Shown here piece after piece: positions 53,927 through 62,653 of a stretch of 64,000 nucleotides of DNA. Below the pieces are notes generated by a model. The model ran no database searches, was not told the DNA's origin, and saw only the letters and a list, made by a program, of their open reading frames with translations. The DNA comes from Beijerinckiaceae bacterium RH AL1 (lineage in GTDB: Bacteria; Pseudomonadota; Alphaproteobacteria; Rhizobiales; Beijerinckiaceae), in assembly GCA_901457705.2 (NCBI GenBank), contig LR590083.2, positions 248,001-312,000 on the forward strand. Direction: 5' to 3'. Position numbers and translations under genes: made by a program. Each line of letters starts with the position of its first letter. The first letter of the stretch is position 1.

Positions 53927-54781
53927 CCGTTCGACGGCACGATCCATGAGCTCGCGGAGCTTTGGCAGGTCGAGTGCCTGCGGGTAGAATGCCAGCTGCC
54001 CCCCGGATTGGAAGATCACCCAGAACTCTCCGTGCGGGTCCGCGGTGCGTTCGGGCGGCGGCTTCATGAGCTGCCGCCGCGTCGCTCCGCGACAGGGCTT
54101 TTACGCCCTGCCGCCTGGGACGTTCTCGCAGCCCCCCTCGGCAGGACGTCCGACGGCGATGAAGTCCCGAAACCTGTCGTCCTGAGAGCGGGTGTCGAAG
54201 CAGCCGCCTTGATCGTCGAGATGCGAATGCTCGGACGCGCGAATGCATGGTTCGATGACGGCGCAACCGCCTTGTTGGCGGCACTCGACGGCGGTATCGC
54301 GCTGCGTGCGAGCGGCGGCATCCGTGTCCCAATTGAACACGGTGCCATATTCGAGGAGAGGCTGAGCGCGAGGACATCACCCAAAAGTAGCACTGGAGCG
54401 ACACTGCGCTTTCGCTCGCCCGTTCTCGTGCGGCACAAGCACATGCTTGTCTCCGATCCCCGGGCGATCCTGCGTGGCATCGTGCGCAGGGTCGCGAGCC
54501 TGGCGCGATGGCAGGCGATTCGGCTCAACGAAGATTGGCAAAGGCTCGAAGCAGCCATCGACGGGCTCGAAATCGACGATAACGACCTCGTCGCGTACCG
54601 CTGGGCCCGCTTCTCTCTGCGCAGTGGCAACACGCCAATTCCTGCAGCGGGTTGGCTTGGGGCGCTTCGAATTCGCGGAGACCTAGAGAGGCTGGCCCCT
54701 TACCTCATCCTCGGGGAAACGATGAACGCCGGTGCGCAGGCAAGCCTCGGTCTTGGATGGTACGAGTTGGCGCTCGTGTAG
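53927..54781 (+). CDS. Cas6-like RAMP protein, 5' end cut by the IS
   Basis: An open frame of about 285 codons from the IS21 end, with a TTG at 54008 as the only in-frame start of note. The C-terminus carries the RAMP glycine-rich loop: PIPAAGWLGALRIRGDLERL, then LGETMNAGAQASLGLGWYEL, which fits Cas6 proteins that process CRISPR precursor RNA. The N-terminal part (LPPGLEDHPELSVRVRGAFG, AAWDVLAAPLG) also suits the first ferredoxin fold. The usual His in the loop is replaced by Met-Asn. No other cas gene and no array are present. Identification rests on the glycine-loop pattern and needs a profile search. Confidence 0.55.
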   Translation, partial: PFDGTIHELAELWQVECLRVECQLPPGLEDHPELSVRVRGAFGRRLHELPPRRSATGLLRPAAWDVLAAPLGRTSDGDEVPKPVVLRAGVEAAALIVEMRMLGRANAWFDDGATALLAALDGGIALRASGGIRVPIEHGAIFEERLSARTSPKSSTGATLRFRSPVLVRHKHMLVSDPRAILRGIVRRVASLARWQAIRLNEDWQRLEAAIDGLEIDDNDLVAYRWARFSLRSGNTPIPAAGWLGALRIRGDLERLAPYLILGETMNAGAQASLGLGWYELALV

Positions 54782-54970
54782 AAGACGCACGAACCATATT
54801 GCAAGCCGACATTCGGGGAGCGCTCCCGAAGACAAACCTATCCGCAATCGACGCTTGCCAAGAGTATTTGCGAAGGCCATTCTTGCGGCTCTGTCCCACC
54901 CAGCTGTCTCACCCAAACACAAGGGGCGCCCAGGGTAACCATTATTTGTCAATGACTTATGATGATAAAT
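54782..54970. other. Island right margin without a gene
   Basis: 189 bp between the Cas6-like stop and the right repeat. There is one imperfect hairpin (TTCGGGGAGCGCTCCCGAA near 54814) and an AT-rich end just before the att site. No spaced repeats, so no CRISPR array. Confidence 0.5.
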
Positions 54971-54998
54971 GAGGTTCGAGTCCTCTCCTGGGCACCAT
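54971..54998 (+). repeat. Right attachment site of island 1 / left site of island 2
   Basis: Exact 28-bp copy of 10441-10468 (tRNA-Leu T-arm, acceptor strand and CCA) without the rest of a tRNA. The DNA before it differs from the tRNA body, so it is an attachment core only. An integrase of the same family starts 80 bp further on, so this core serves both elements. Confidence 0.93.
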
Positions 54999-55077
54999 GA
55001 GATCCTAACGTGATCTCAATAGTTTGTTGATTGGGTAGGGCTTTCGGCGACCGCTCCTTACACAGCGGTCTTACACA

Positions 55078-56841
55078 ATGGCTCTCAGAATGCCCGGTCC
55101 CGTCCGTTTCGCGAACGGCGTCTACCACCTGAATGTCCGCGTCCCGATCGACCTCGTTGCACGGCTTCGAGGGACCACGGTCACCTTGCCCGTCGACGGC
55201 CTGGACGTGACCGTTCGCACGGGCGACAAGGTCATCGTCTCGCTGCGCACGACCGAAAAACTGGAAGCCCGCAGGCGCTTCACCCCGGCCTTCGCGGCGC
55301 TTCAGGCGCACTGGAACGCGGTCCGGCTGGGACCGAAGCCGCTCACCCACAAGCAGGCCGTGGCGCTGTCCGGCGACATCTACCGCGTGATGGTCGATCG
55401 AGAGGACGAGCCGGGCGACTTCGCTGGTATCGCGCGCGCCCACGAGGAGGCCATCGAGGCCTTCCAGGCGGTCGAGGTCGACGCGCCGCTCGAGGCGTTC
55501 CCGAACGAGGATCCCGAGGGACCACCAACCGTGGGGTTCCCTGGTATGGATCCGGCCGAGCCGCTCGAGGCCCCACCCCTCTCGGCCATCAGCGCAGCCT
55601 TCTTCGCCGAGATGCAGCTACCGATGGGACCGCAATGGCTCACGTGGCGTCACGGTGGCGACCTGGCCACGCCGTTCTTCTCGATGAGCTACACGCGGGC
55701 GCTCGAGGACCTCTTCGGCGCCGACGCCGACGCGGTATGCGCGCGCCACCAACTCAACCTCGACCCCGAGAGTCGGCATCAACTGCTCAAGCAGATCGGC
55801 AACGCCACGATCGCCGGCGCCGCGCGGCTCAAGCAGTTTGCGGGCGGCGATTACTCGCCGGATCCGTTCGCGAACCAATTTCCGGAGTTCGAGAAGGACG
55901 GCCGGGTCACGGTCGCGCTGCTGTTCGACCGCTGGCAGACCGCCAACAAGGGCGTCGTTGAGGCCTCGACGATCCGGCGTTACACGCCGTCCTTGAACAG
56001 CCTGGCGGCGTTCCTGAGGGACAAGGACGTCAGGCGGATCGACCAGGACGACATCTGGGCGTGGGCCGAGCATCGCCGCGACGTCGACGGCATCGCGGCT
56101 GCCACCGTCAATCGCAACGACCTTGTCGCCGCCGCATCCGTGTTCACCTTCGCGACCACGCGAGACGGCAAGCGGCTGCGCGCAGATAACCCCGTCGCCG
56201 GCGTCCGACTCGTCGAGCCGAAAAAGAAGGTGACGCGCGAGCCTTTCTTCAAGGCGCGGGAGGTCAAGGACATCCTCACACTGTCGCGCGGCGTCCAGGT
56301 GCGCGGCGCGCACGCCCGCCAGGCCGCTTCGCGGCGCTGGGTGCCTTGGATCTGCGCCTATTCAGGCGCGCGCGTGCAGGAGCCCTGCTGGCTGCAGAAG
56401 AAGGACGTCTATCGCGACGATGACACCAGCATCTGGGTGATGCGGTTCCCGCAGACCAAAAACGGTCTCGCCCGCGTGGTCCCGCTGCACGACGAACTGA
56501 TCGCGGAGGGCTTGCTCGACTACGTGCAATGCGCGGATGACGGCTATCTGTTCGTCGACGATCGGCGCCCGCGAAAAGGCACGAGCCGAACCATCCAGGA
56601 GCAGCGCGCTAGCCAGATTGCCGAATGGATCGGCGATCATGTCGATCTCGACGACGGCGTCGACCCCAATCACGGCTGGCGCCATACGTTCATCACACGC
56701 TCGACCGGCAAGATGGAGACGAGGATCCAGCACGCCATCTGCGGCCACAACCAGAAGCGTACCGTCGCCGATGGCTACTTCACGGCGACGATCGGGGAGA
56801 TGAAAGCCGCCCTGGACAGATTTCCCCCCTTCAACGTGTAG
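55078..56841 (+). CDS. int: Tyrosine recombinase, island 2 integrase
   Basis: 587 residues. Same architecture as the integrase at 10547, with matching N-terminus (ALRMP then HLNVRVPIDLVARL), core-binding region (VALLFDRWQTANKGVVEASTIRRY) and catalytic residues: Arg in YSGARVQEPCWL, HGWRHTF box and Tyr in VADGYF near residue 569. It is the first gene after the att core, as in island 1. An insert near residues 150-200 is acidic and Pro-rich and is lacking in the other copy. Confidence 0.92.
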   Translation: MALRMPGPVRFANGVYHLNVRVPIDLVARLRGTTVTLPVDGLDVTVRTGDKVIVSLRTTEKLEARRRFTPAFAALQAHWNAVRLGPKPLTHKQAVALSGDIYRVMVDREDEPGDFAGIARAHEEAIEAFQAVEVDAPLEAFPNEDPEGPPTVGFPGMDPAEPLEAPPLSAISAAFFAEMQLPMGPQWLTWRHGGDLATPFFSMSYTRALEDLFGADADAVCARHQLNLDPESRHQLLKQIGNATIAGAARLKQFAGGDYSPDPFANQFPEFEKDGRVTVALLFDRWQTANKGVVEASTIRRYTPSLNSLAAFLRDKDVRRIDQDDIWAWAEHRRDVDGIAAATVNRNDLVAAASVFTFATTRDGKRLRADNPVAGVRLVEPKKKVTREPFFKAREVKDILTLSRGVQVRGAHARQAASRRWVPWICAYSGARVQEPCWLQKKDVYRDDDTSIWVMRFPQTKNGLARVVPLHDELIAEGLLDYVQCADDGYLFVDDRRPRKGTSRTIQEQRASQIAEWIGDHVDLDDGVDPNHGWRHTFITRSTGKMETRIQHAICGHNQKRTVADGYFTATIGEMKAALDRFPPFNV

Positions 56842-56963
56842 GGTCCGCTGGAGCTCGATTTCCCTCCGAGCCCCAAAGGTCGTCACGCTGTGTGCGACCG
56901 GGTTAGCGCTCCCGATCGTTGCCACGACGCCTTCAGGAATGCCCTGCAGACGCCGCTAAAGAT

Positions 56964-57767
56964 TTAGGCTACGAAGCCCAGATCTCGCTTTCCGTCTTCG
57001 AGTAGCCCCAAAGTCAAGACCGCTCCAAGATTAGCTGCTGCAGCACCTTCTGCGTCTGAATAGTTATGTTCGGTCGCAAATAGAAAGCTAATTTTATCTA
57101 TATTTTGTCCTGCGATCATAGAATAGTGATAAACGATGCGTGTCAGCATAGCTGATAGCCCGGCGAGGGTTTGTCCTTCGGGATCCTTTGCAAACGCCTT
57201 GTCTGCATCGCTCTGGTTATCATAGTAAATTCGAATCAAGGTTTCCGGCTTTACGTTTAGTAGCTCGCTCATCAGCGCTCGCACTGAGACCGAGCCTGGT
57301 GCAAGACCTGGGGCATCCCTCATTGCATCAAAGTCCGGCTCGAAAAGTATTGAGGCAATTGCAACGAGTTCTACCACTGAAGAACGCGTGCCAGTCTTGC
57401 GAGGAAGATCAACCACATTCGTGTGGGCCTCGCGCAGTACCAAATCTTTCAAGCCGCGTTTTCTGCGCGGCTCACGGACAAGTGCCAGCGCGAAAATCTG
57501 AAGAAGATTGAAAGTCTTCGCGTCATATCCCATTGCACGCGCGCCAGCTTCGTTTTGTAGACGCACCTCATAATTGTCCGGGGCCCAGAGCAATCCGACT
57601 GATCGTTCGAGCATAGCGCGCATGAATTCGTGGAGGCCAGCTCTTATATTGCCGCCAGCCCCGCTTTTGGCGCCTAATGAGGCGATCGATGATGGTTCGA
57701 CGTTCATCAGACTGCGCACAATAGTCTTGAGGTCGGGATTGGTATGCTTTGTCTTGTTCTTATTCAT
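56964..57767 (-). CDS. Paralogue of the AAA+ partner protein at 15551
   Basis: 267 residues. Shares with the 15551 product the LMNVEP-x-SI start helix, an AGL-x-x-x-(V/M)RAML(E/Q)R(S/A) helix, the most conserved block AFAKDPEGQTLAGLSAMLTRI, the AGQNIDKI segment and the NLGAVLTLGLLEDGKRDLGF end. Mostly helical, no membrane segment. It follows the AAA+ ATPase on the same strand, 92 bp downstream of its stop, so the two are probably one transcript. Confidence 0.6.
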   Translation of the reverse strand: MNKNKTKHTNPDLKTIVRSLMNVEPSSIASLGAKSGAGGNIRAGLHEFMRAMLERSVGLLWAPDNYEVRLQNEAGARAMGYDAKTFNLLQIFALALVREPRRKRGLKDLVLREAHTNVVDLPRKTGTRSSVVELVAIASILFEPDFDAMRDAPGLAPGSVSVRALMSELLNVKPETLIRIYYDNQSDADKAFAKDPEGQTLAGLSAMLTRIVYHYSMIAGQNIDKISFLFATEHNYSDAEGAAAANLGAVLTLGLLEDGKRDLGFVA

Positions 57768-57859
57768 CGTCTAATTCCTTTCATGTGGGGATTTAATATT
57801 CATTCCCAAAATGTTGATGTGAATGTTATTCGTCTTGTAATCGGCCGCCCTCGCGCTCC

Positions 57860-59710
57860 CTAGAAAAACCCGATCTTCTTCGCATGGCTCCCTGTGCCAA
57901 GGCGTATATCCCGTGCTTTCCTGACTGCCTCTATGGCGGCGCCAAGAGTGGCGTCTCCGGTAAGCGTGCGCATCTTGCGCGCATGCGAATAATCTGAGAC
58001 GCAGGTTTGCCCAATGATGCTGGTATGGTTCTTGATTCCGAGCATGCGTTGGAAAGCTATCGGCTCATTTTCACCGGGAATCGGCAGCAGTTCGGCAGTA
58101 ACATCAAATCGGCGTCGGATCGCAGTATCTATGCGCTCAAAGTAGTTCGACGCGATGATAATCGGCAGCGGGTGCGCGTCAAATTCTACCAAAAGCGCAT
58201 TCGTCATGCTGACGATATAGCTTGCGCTTCCTGCTTCTGATCTCGAAGAGCCGAGGCTGTCGAATTCGTCAAAAATAAGAACTGCCCCAAGCTCGCGAGC
58301 TTTCTGGAATACGAGGCGTAAGTTCCTTTCTAACTGGCCCAATTTATATGCTAATATATCCGATGCTTGTACATGTAAACACTGACATTTTAGATTACTT
58401 GCAATAGCCGTGGCGAACTTTGTCTTCCCGGTGCCAGGAATGCCAAATAGCGCGACGCGGACGCCGGCACGCCTCAGCCGATCGCCACTATCGGGATCGA
58501 GAAGGAAATCGCGCTCGCTGCACGTGATCAGTTCCCGGTAGAACGGCTCATCGTCGCCTCCTGACCGATGCGCCTGCGATGTCGCAATATGCGGCTCGAG
58601 ACCGGCGACGAGACTTGCCGCGAGGGCGTTGCGCTCTGCCGCAATCTCCTGCCGTCTGGGCGCGTATCCAATCTTGCGTGCGACAATGGGTATGCGCCCA
58701 GCGACGTCGAGAATTCGGCGCGAGGCGGTGACATCGGGGAACAGCGCGACAAATTTTCCTGCCACGGCGTCCGACAGTGGCCACGAGGCGCACGCCTTCA
58801 CCGCGGCAATCGAAGCGGCGCGGTCGTAGCGCAACGGCCCGACCACGCCGACGATCGGGTTGACCATTTTCGGCGCAAACCGGGCGTCCATTGCCGTCGG
58901 GATGATCGTCACGACCGGCGCCGCGGCCGCCACTGCAAGTAAGCGCTCTCCGGCGGCTGAGAAAGTGCTCAGGGACTCGACGACATCGCGTGCGTGGTCT
59001 CCCGCATCGACTATGGTGTCGTCCGTGTCATCCCGCCCTCGCGGCGGCACGACGATATTGTCGGCGACGACGAGGACAGTAGACGACTGATTAAGCACCG
59101 AGGAGAGTACGAGGGCGCTAACCGCTAGACCACGATCCGCAGCGTTCGGGTTGATCACCGAGACACCGCCGGGGAGCGCGGCTTGAGCCAGGGCAGCAGC
59201 GACGGCCATGGTCTCGTCAAGTCGATCTGCTCGACCTCTGGCGCAGCGATAAAGCAGAGGCATTGGTGCGCCGCAGGTAGCCGCCCGGGCGACAAGACTG
59301 ATCCAGGCGTCGCTTTCGCCGTCGGGCCGGGGGCGAGCCAGCAGCGTTGGCTGCGCGCCAATTGTGATGCCGCGGACGACATCGACGAAGTCGGGGCTCA
59401 GCGCCACGAAGGGGCTGAGGTCGAAGCGCTGGTGGGCAGATGCAGCGGCCAGCATTTGAATTCCGAAAGAGCCCTCCATCAGCGCGTCCGCCTTTATCAG
59501 GCGCTCGGAAGCAGCCGCCTCGCCCAGCCCGAGACGGGCGGCAACGTCTGAGAGGGCGATCACCACCTCATCAAGGAGATGTGGATCGGGGATTGGGCGA
59601 TCGAAGCAAAGCGCAACCGCTGTGCAGATAGCTTCGGCTGCCTCGGAGCCGAGCAGGGTGCTCAACAGCGCTTCCGCGCGACGGAATCGTGAGATATCCA
59701 GCGTGTTCAT
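57860..59710 (-). CDS. AAA+ ATPase of island 2
   Basis: 616 residues from ATG 59710. The first 380 residues are helical with Ala-rich stretches and hydrophobic strands (VSVINPNAADRGLAVSALVL, STVLVVADNIVVPP) that look like a degenerate first ATPase or sensor domain. A classical AAA domain follows: Walker A VALFGIPGTGKTKFA near residue 428, Walker B AVLIFDEFDSLGSSRSE near 480, sensor PIIIASNYFERIDTAIRRRFD with the arginine finger. The class is closer to Cdc48/FtsH-like AAA than to the Lon-like ATPase of island 1. Confidence 0.8.
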   Translation of the reverse strand: MNTLDISRFRRAEALLSTLLGSEAAEAICTAVALCFDRPIPDPHLLDEVVIALSDVAARLGLGEAAASERLIKADALMEGSFGIQMLAAASAHQRFDLSPFVALSPDFVDVVRGITIGAQPTLLARPRPDGESDAWISLVARAATCGAPMPLLYRCARGRADRLDETMAVAAALAQAALPGGVSVINPNAADRGLAVSALVLSSVLNQSSTVLVVADNIVVPPRGRDDTDDTIVDAGDHARDVVESLSTFSAAGERLLAVAAAAPVVTIIPTAMDARFAPKMVNPIVGVVGPLRYDRAASIAAVKACASWPLSDAVAGKFVALFPDVTASRRILDVAGRIPIVARKIGYAPRRQEIAAERNALAASLVAGLEPHIATSQAHRSGGDDEPFYRELITCSERDFLLDPDSGDRLRRAGVRVALFGIPGTGKTKFATAIASNLKCQCLHVQASDILAYKLGQLERNLRLVFQKARELGAVLIFDEFDSLGSSRSEAGSASYIVSMTNALLVEFDAHPLPIIIASNYFERIDTAIRRRFDVTAELLPIPGENEPIAFQRMLGIKNHTSIIGQTCVSDYSHARKMRTLTGDATLGAAIEAVRKARDIRLGTGSHAKKIGFF

Positions 59711-59762
59711 GTAGGGCTTTCGACAGGGGTGAGTTGACCGTTCGGTCGCGTCCTTCCCCACG

Positions 59763-59790
59763 CAAAAAAACGCGGCCCATTGGGCCGCGC
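59763..59790 (-). terminator. Rho-independent terminator
   Basis: On the minus strand a stem CGCGGCCC/GGGCCGCG around a short loop is followed by seven T. It lies 28 bp beyond the stop of the 59818 gene and 53 bp before the ATPase start, so it separates the two transcripts. Confidence 0.85.
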
Positions 59791-59817
59791 CATCACTGCC
59801 GCCGACGGTCGATCGTG

Positions 59818-60468
59818 TCAGGGCCGCCCGCCGACGCCTGCCTGCCTCCGCCGGTGACGCGCGAGGATTCTCTCGATAGATTCGAGAAGTTTATCGCCAT
59901 CGGTCCGCGGATCGAGGCCGACGACGAACTCGGTTGCTCGCGACAGGCGCGCGAGATCCTTGTAGTCGGTGTACCGTTTTGCCGATGGGTAACGGTGTTC
60001 GAGCGTCCATTCACCGAGTTCGCGACGCAACTCTGTGTCGAAGCAACGCCGCGTCATCGTTGACGGACGATCGAAAGCGATGGATCGCGTCCTGACCCGT
60101 ATTCCCGGCTCGACGGCTGGTCGCGTGACGTGGATGGCTTGCGCGATCCAACGCTGATAGCCGCTCTGCGTCCGCGTGCGGCCATTCGCGTCCCGGATCG
60201 TTGCGCCGTATTGGTCGCGACCGAGGATTGCCAAGCGGGAGGAAAGGTTACACTCGGTTGTAGTCGAGATCTTGTCCACGCGCGATGCGCCGAGCTCTTT
60301 TGCGAGCGCAGATAGACCTGCGCAAGACACCCAAATTACGCTGATAATGTCATTACCAAGCGCTGTTTCGATGTCTGGGTCACTGTTTTGATCATTGAGA
60401 TTTCGAAGATCTTCCAAAATGTTGACGGCTCGATCGATCAGAGTCGCAATATCTTCTGTTTTCTGCAT
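59818..60468 (-). CDS. Hypothetical protein of island 2
   Basis: 216 residues from ATG 60468. N-terminal helical part (QKTEDIATLIDRAVNILEDL), a middle strand region with Cys (VIWVSCAGLSALAKELGASR), and a C-terminal half with WTLEHRYPSAKRYTDYKDLARLSR followed by a basic tail (ARHRRRQAGVGG). No family recognised. It has its own promoter region with phased GAATAT repeats and its own terminator. Confidence 0.5.
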   Translation of the reverse strand: MQKTEDIATLIDRAVNILEDLRNLNDQNSDPDIETALGNDIISVIWVSCAGLSALAKELGASRVDKISTTTECNLSSRLAILGRDQYGATIRDANGRTRTQSGYQRWIAQAIHVTRPAVEPGIRVRTRSIAFDRPSTMTRRCFDTELRRELGEWTLEHRYPSAKRYTDYKDLARLSRATEFVVGLDPRTDGDKLLESIERILARHRRRQAGVGGRP

Positions 60469-60490
60469 AGTTTTTCTCTGAGATTGGGAG

Positions 60491-60517
60491 GGGAATATTT
60501 TGGAATATTCCGAATAT
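60491..60517 (-). promoter_or_regulatory. Phased GAATAT repeats, candidate operator
   Basis: Three copies of GAATAT start at 60493, 60503 and 60512, that is 10 and 9 bp apart, one turn of the helix. The middle one forms the palindrome GGAATATTCC (60502-60511). The block lies 23-50 bp upstream of the ATG of the 59818-60468 gene and could bind a dimeric or oligomeric repressor. Confidence 0.45.
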
Positions 60518-60676
60518 AAAATACCGATGTTTCTTATCACACTTCGATGTTGACGATAATAAATCTTTCTATATCAAACAAATGAATGCGCTGGTGCTTA
60601 GGCTTGCGCAACCTTGAGCCGAGCCGGAGCAAGGTGCTGAAGGTTGACCTTAACTGGTGCCTGCCATTGTCGCTGG

Positions 60677-61684
60677 ATGGCCTCTCCACCGCGGCGCCCC
60701 ATCAAGCGAAGGACTAATGCGCCTCGCGATGTTGTTGCGGATCGCGCTATCGTCGCCAAAAGGGTCGACCGGCACCAGGCCGGCCTCTTTGACGAACCGC
60801 TCCCGAAGTGGATCCGGCCCTGCCTGCCGACGTTGGTCGAAAAGCCGCCCGCCGGGCCTCAGTGGGTCCATGAAATAAAGTGGGATGGCTACCGCGTCTC
60901 CGCTTACGTCGCCGGCGGCCACACCACCATCCGCACCCGCAACGGACACGACTGGACGACGCGCTTCCCGACGATCGCCGCGGCCGCGGCGCGCCTCAAG
61001 GTACGCTCGGCGGTCATCGACGGCGAAGCGGTCATCCTGGATGATCGCGGCCGATCCTCCTTTGCCGAGCTCCAGACCGACCTCGATCGACACGGGTCCG
61101 GTCGCGCCGTGCTCTACGCCTTCGACTTGCTTTTCCTCGACGGCGAGCCGCTGTGGAAGAAACCACTTGAGGAGCGACGGCTCGCGCTCGGCGGGATCAT
61201 CCCGAAGCGCTCGGCGATCCTGCTCAGCGAGGACTTCGCCGGATCTGGCGCGGATCTGTTCAAGATTGCCTGCGAGAACGAACTCGAGGGCATCGTGTCG
61301 AAGCGACTGGACCGCGGCTATCATCCCGGCCGCTCTAGGGACTGGCTTAAGACGAAATGCATCCAGTCCGACACCTTCGTCATCATCGGCTTCCAACCAG
61401 GGTCGGGCGCCGTGCGTGCGCCGCTGGCGAACATCAAGATCGCGCGCTCTGATGGGGCGCGCCTGCGCTATGCTGGGGCGGTCGGAACAGGGTTCAGCGA
61501 GCGGGTCGCCGCGGCGTTGCGCGAGCGGTTCGACCGTATCCAAACTGAACGCTGCCCGGTCGCTGGCCTGAAGGTTTCCGGTGCGGTGTGGGTGTCGCCG
61601 GACCTGCGAGCCCTTGTCGCCTATCGCGGCATCACGACGGCCGGCGAGCTGCGGCACGCGAGCTTCAAGGGGCTCGAGGAGTAG
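60677..61684 (+). CDS. ATP-dependent DNA ligase, LigD ligase-domain type
   Basis: 335 residues from ATG 60677. The nucleotidyl lysine motif is EIKWDGYRVSAYV near residue 71, followed by DGEAVILDDRGRSSF, FDLLFLDGEPL, EGIVSKRLDRGYHPGRSRDWLKTK and the C-terminal OB-fold region (FVIIGFQPGSG). Length fits a stand-alone ligase corresponding to the ligase domain of LigD, used with Ku in end-joining. No ku gene is in the window. Whether it belongs to island 2 or to the chromosome is open. Confidence 0.9.
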   Translation: MASPPRRPIKRRTNAPRDVVADRAIVAKRVDRHQAGLFDEPLPKWIRPCLPTLVEKPPAGPQWVHEIKWDGYRVSAYVAGGHTTIRTRNGHDWTTRFPTIAAAAARLKVRSAVIDGEAVILDDRGRSSFAELQTDLDRHGSGRAVLYAFDLLFLDGEPLWKKPLEERRLALGGIIPKRSAILLSEDFAGSGADLFKIACENELEGIVSKRLDRGYHPGRSRDWLKTKCIQSDTFVIIGFQPGSGAVRAPLANIKIARSDGARLRYAGAVGTGFSERVAAALRERFDRIQTERCPVAGLKVSGAVWVSPDLRALVAYRGITTAGELRHASFKGLEE

Positions 61685-61828
61685 CGCGAGGACTGAAGTC
61701 TGGCGGGTCGTCGCGACCGCCATAGGGGTTGCAGTCGGTACGGCACGCCTGGCTCGCACAGGGCTACCCAGGGCTCGATCAGCCGCTGTCCCTGCAGCGC
61801 TCGCACGATTGAATCATCAGCGACGCGT

Positions 61829-62044
61829 CTAAGTCCGTGCCGCAGTCGCCCATTGGCCTGCGTACGCTCTTAATACGAGCGTGTTGTCCCTATCGTGCTT
61901 GAGCTGCACCAAGGCGCCTTCCGCGAGCGCGGTTTCGTCGAGGATATGCGCCGAAGCCATCTGGATAGCGCCTCGCTCGTCATGGGCGGTGACCCATAGC
62001 GTGTCCCCCCGCTCGATCTCTAGGCGGTAGACTGGCATTGTCAT
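61829..62044 (-). CDS. Small hypothetical protein
   Basis: 71 residues. The sequence MPVYRLEIERGDTLWVTAHDERGAIQMA and LVQLKHDRDNTLVLRAYA has beta-strand character. ATG 62044 overlaps the TGA of the upstream gene at 62041 (ATGA). It is the last member of three overlapping small genes. Confidence 0.55.
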   Translation of the reverse strand: MTMPVYRLEIERGDTLWVTAHDERGAIQMASAHILDETALAEGALVQLKHDRDNTLVLRAYAGQWATAART

Positions 62045-62295
62045 TCGCCCCTCAAGAGCGCGTCCAGGCTCGGCACCTCGCCAAACTGGCGCAGCACCAC
62101 CGCATCCTCGAACTCGCCGGTCGATGGGTCGCCCGTGCGTGAAAAGGCGACGGCGCCGGCTGCAGCTTCCGCCATCCGCCTCGCAGCGTTCTCTGCCGCG
62201 CCGGCCGACTGCCGATCCTGGGCCTCGCCAGCGACAAGCTCGCCGTCTTCGTTACGATTGAACGGCATCGCCACGAAGTAGGTTATGTGCGCCAC
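62041..62295 (-). CDS. Small hypothetical protein, middle of a three-gene unit
   Basis: 84 residues from GTG 62295, inside the end of the preceding gene by 13 bp. The region HITYFVAMPFNRNEDGELVAGEA and AARRMAEAAAGAVAFSRTGDPSTGEFEDAVVL reads like a coherent small domain with a conserved-looking RTGDP turn; short proteins with this pattern occur as unknown genes in Rhizobiales. I cannot assign a role. Confidence 0.6.
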   Translation of the reverse strand: MAHITYFVAMPFNRNEDGELVAGEAQDRQSAGAAENAARRMAEAAAGAVAFSRTGDPSTGEFEDAVVLRQFGEVPSLDALLRGE

Positions 62296-62567
62296 GGCTT
62301 CTCTCCGCTCTCGCGAGCTCTCGCTTCCTGTTCCCGAGCTGCATCGTTCGTGGCTGAGCCGGGGGAAGAGAAGTAGTACCGCTCCCCCGTCAGAAATGTT
62401 GCCATCGCGTCGATCGCCGAGATCACCATGGACGCTGCATGGTAGGCTGGTCCCGTCGGTCTTACGCATCGGCACACCTCGATCATCGCTTCGCGACAAA
62501 CACGCATCGCTTTTACGGTCGCCGCCGGGTCCTTGGGCAGGTCGGATCGACCCGTGCGGCGCGCCAT
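62283..62567 (-). CDS. Small hypothetical protein, first of a three-gene unit
   Basis: 94 residues from ATG 62567 (ARRTGRSDLPKDPAATVKAMRV). Helical, with the segment VCRCVRPTGPAYHAASMVISAIDAMATFLTGERYYF near the middle. It overlaps the next gene by 13 bp, so the three genes at 61829-62567 are one translational unit. Confidence 0.55.
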   Translation of the reverse strand: MARRTGRSDLPKDPAATVKAMRVCREAMIEVCRCVRPTGPAYHAASMVISAIDAMATFLTGERYYFSSPGSATNDAAREQEARARESGEKPWRT

Positions 62568-62653
62568 TTCGTCCCTCAATGTTCTCCTAATGTTCTAGCG
62601 CAAAATGACGACGCGAGTCGAGTCGCCCGCAGATCAGGCGTAACGGACCAGAC

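Larger units (their letters stand above)
10441..54998. mobile_element. Integrative island 1 in tRNA-Leu
   Basis: About 44.6 kb bounded by the exact 28-bp att repeats, with a tyrosine integrase just inside the left one. Cargo is mosaic: AAA+ ATPase module, IS elements of the IS21, ISL3 and IS91 types, phosphate-uptake genes, a Tn7-like module, surface-glycan genes and a Cas6-like gene. No conjugation or replication genes are seen, so it is not self-transmissible as it stands. GC content drops clearly in the glycan block (43.9-50.2 kb). Confidence 0.88.

Noticed and set aside
54782-54970. Possible CRISPR array next to the Cas6-like gene
   Set aside because: No spaced direct repeats here or elsewhere in the window; only one imperfect hairpin.
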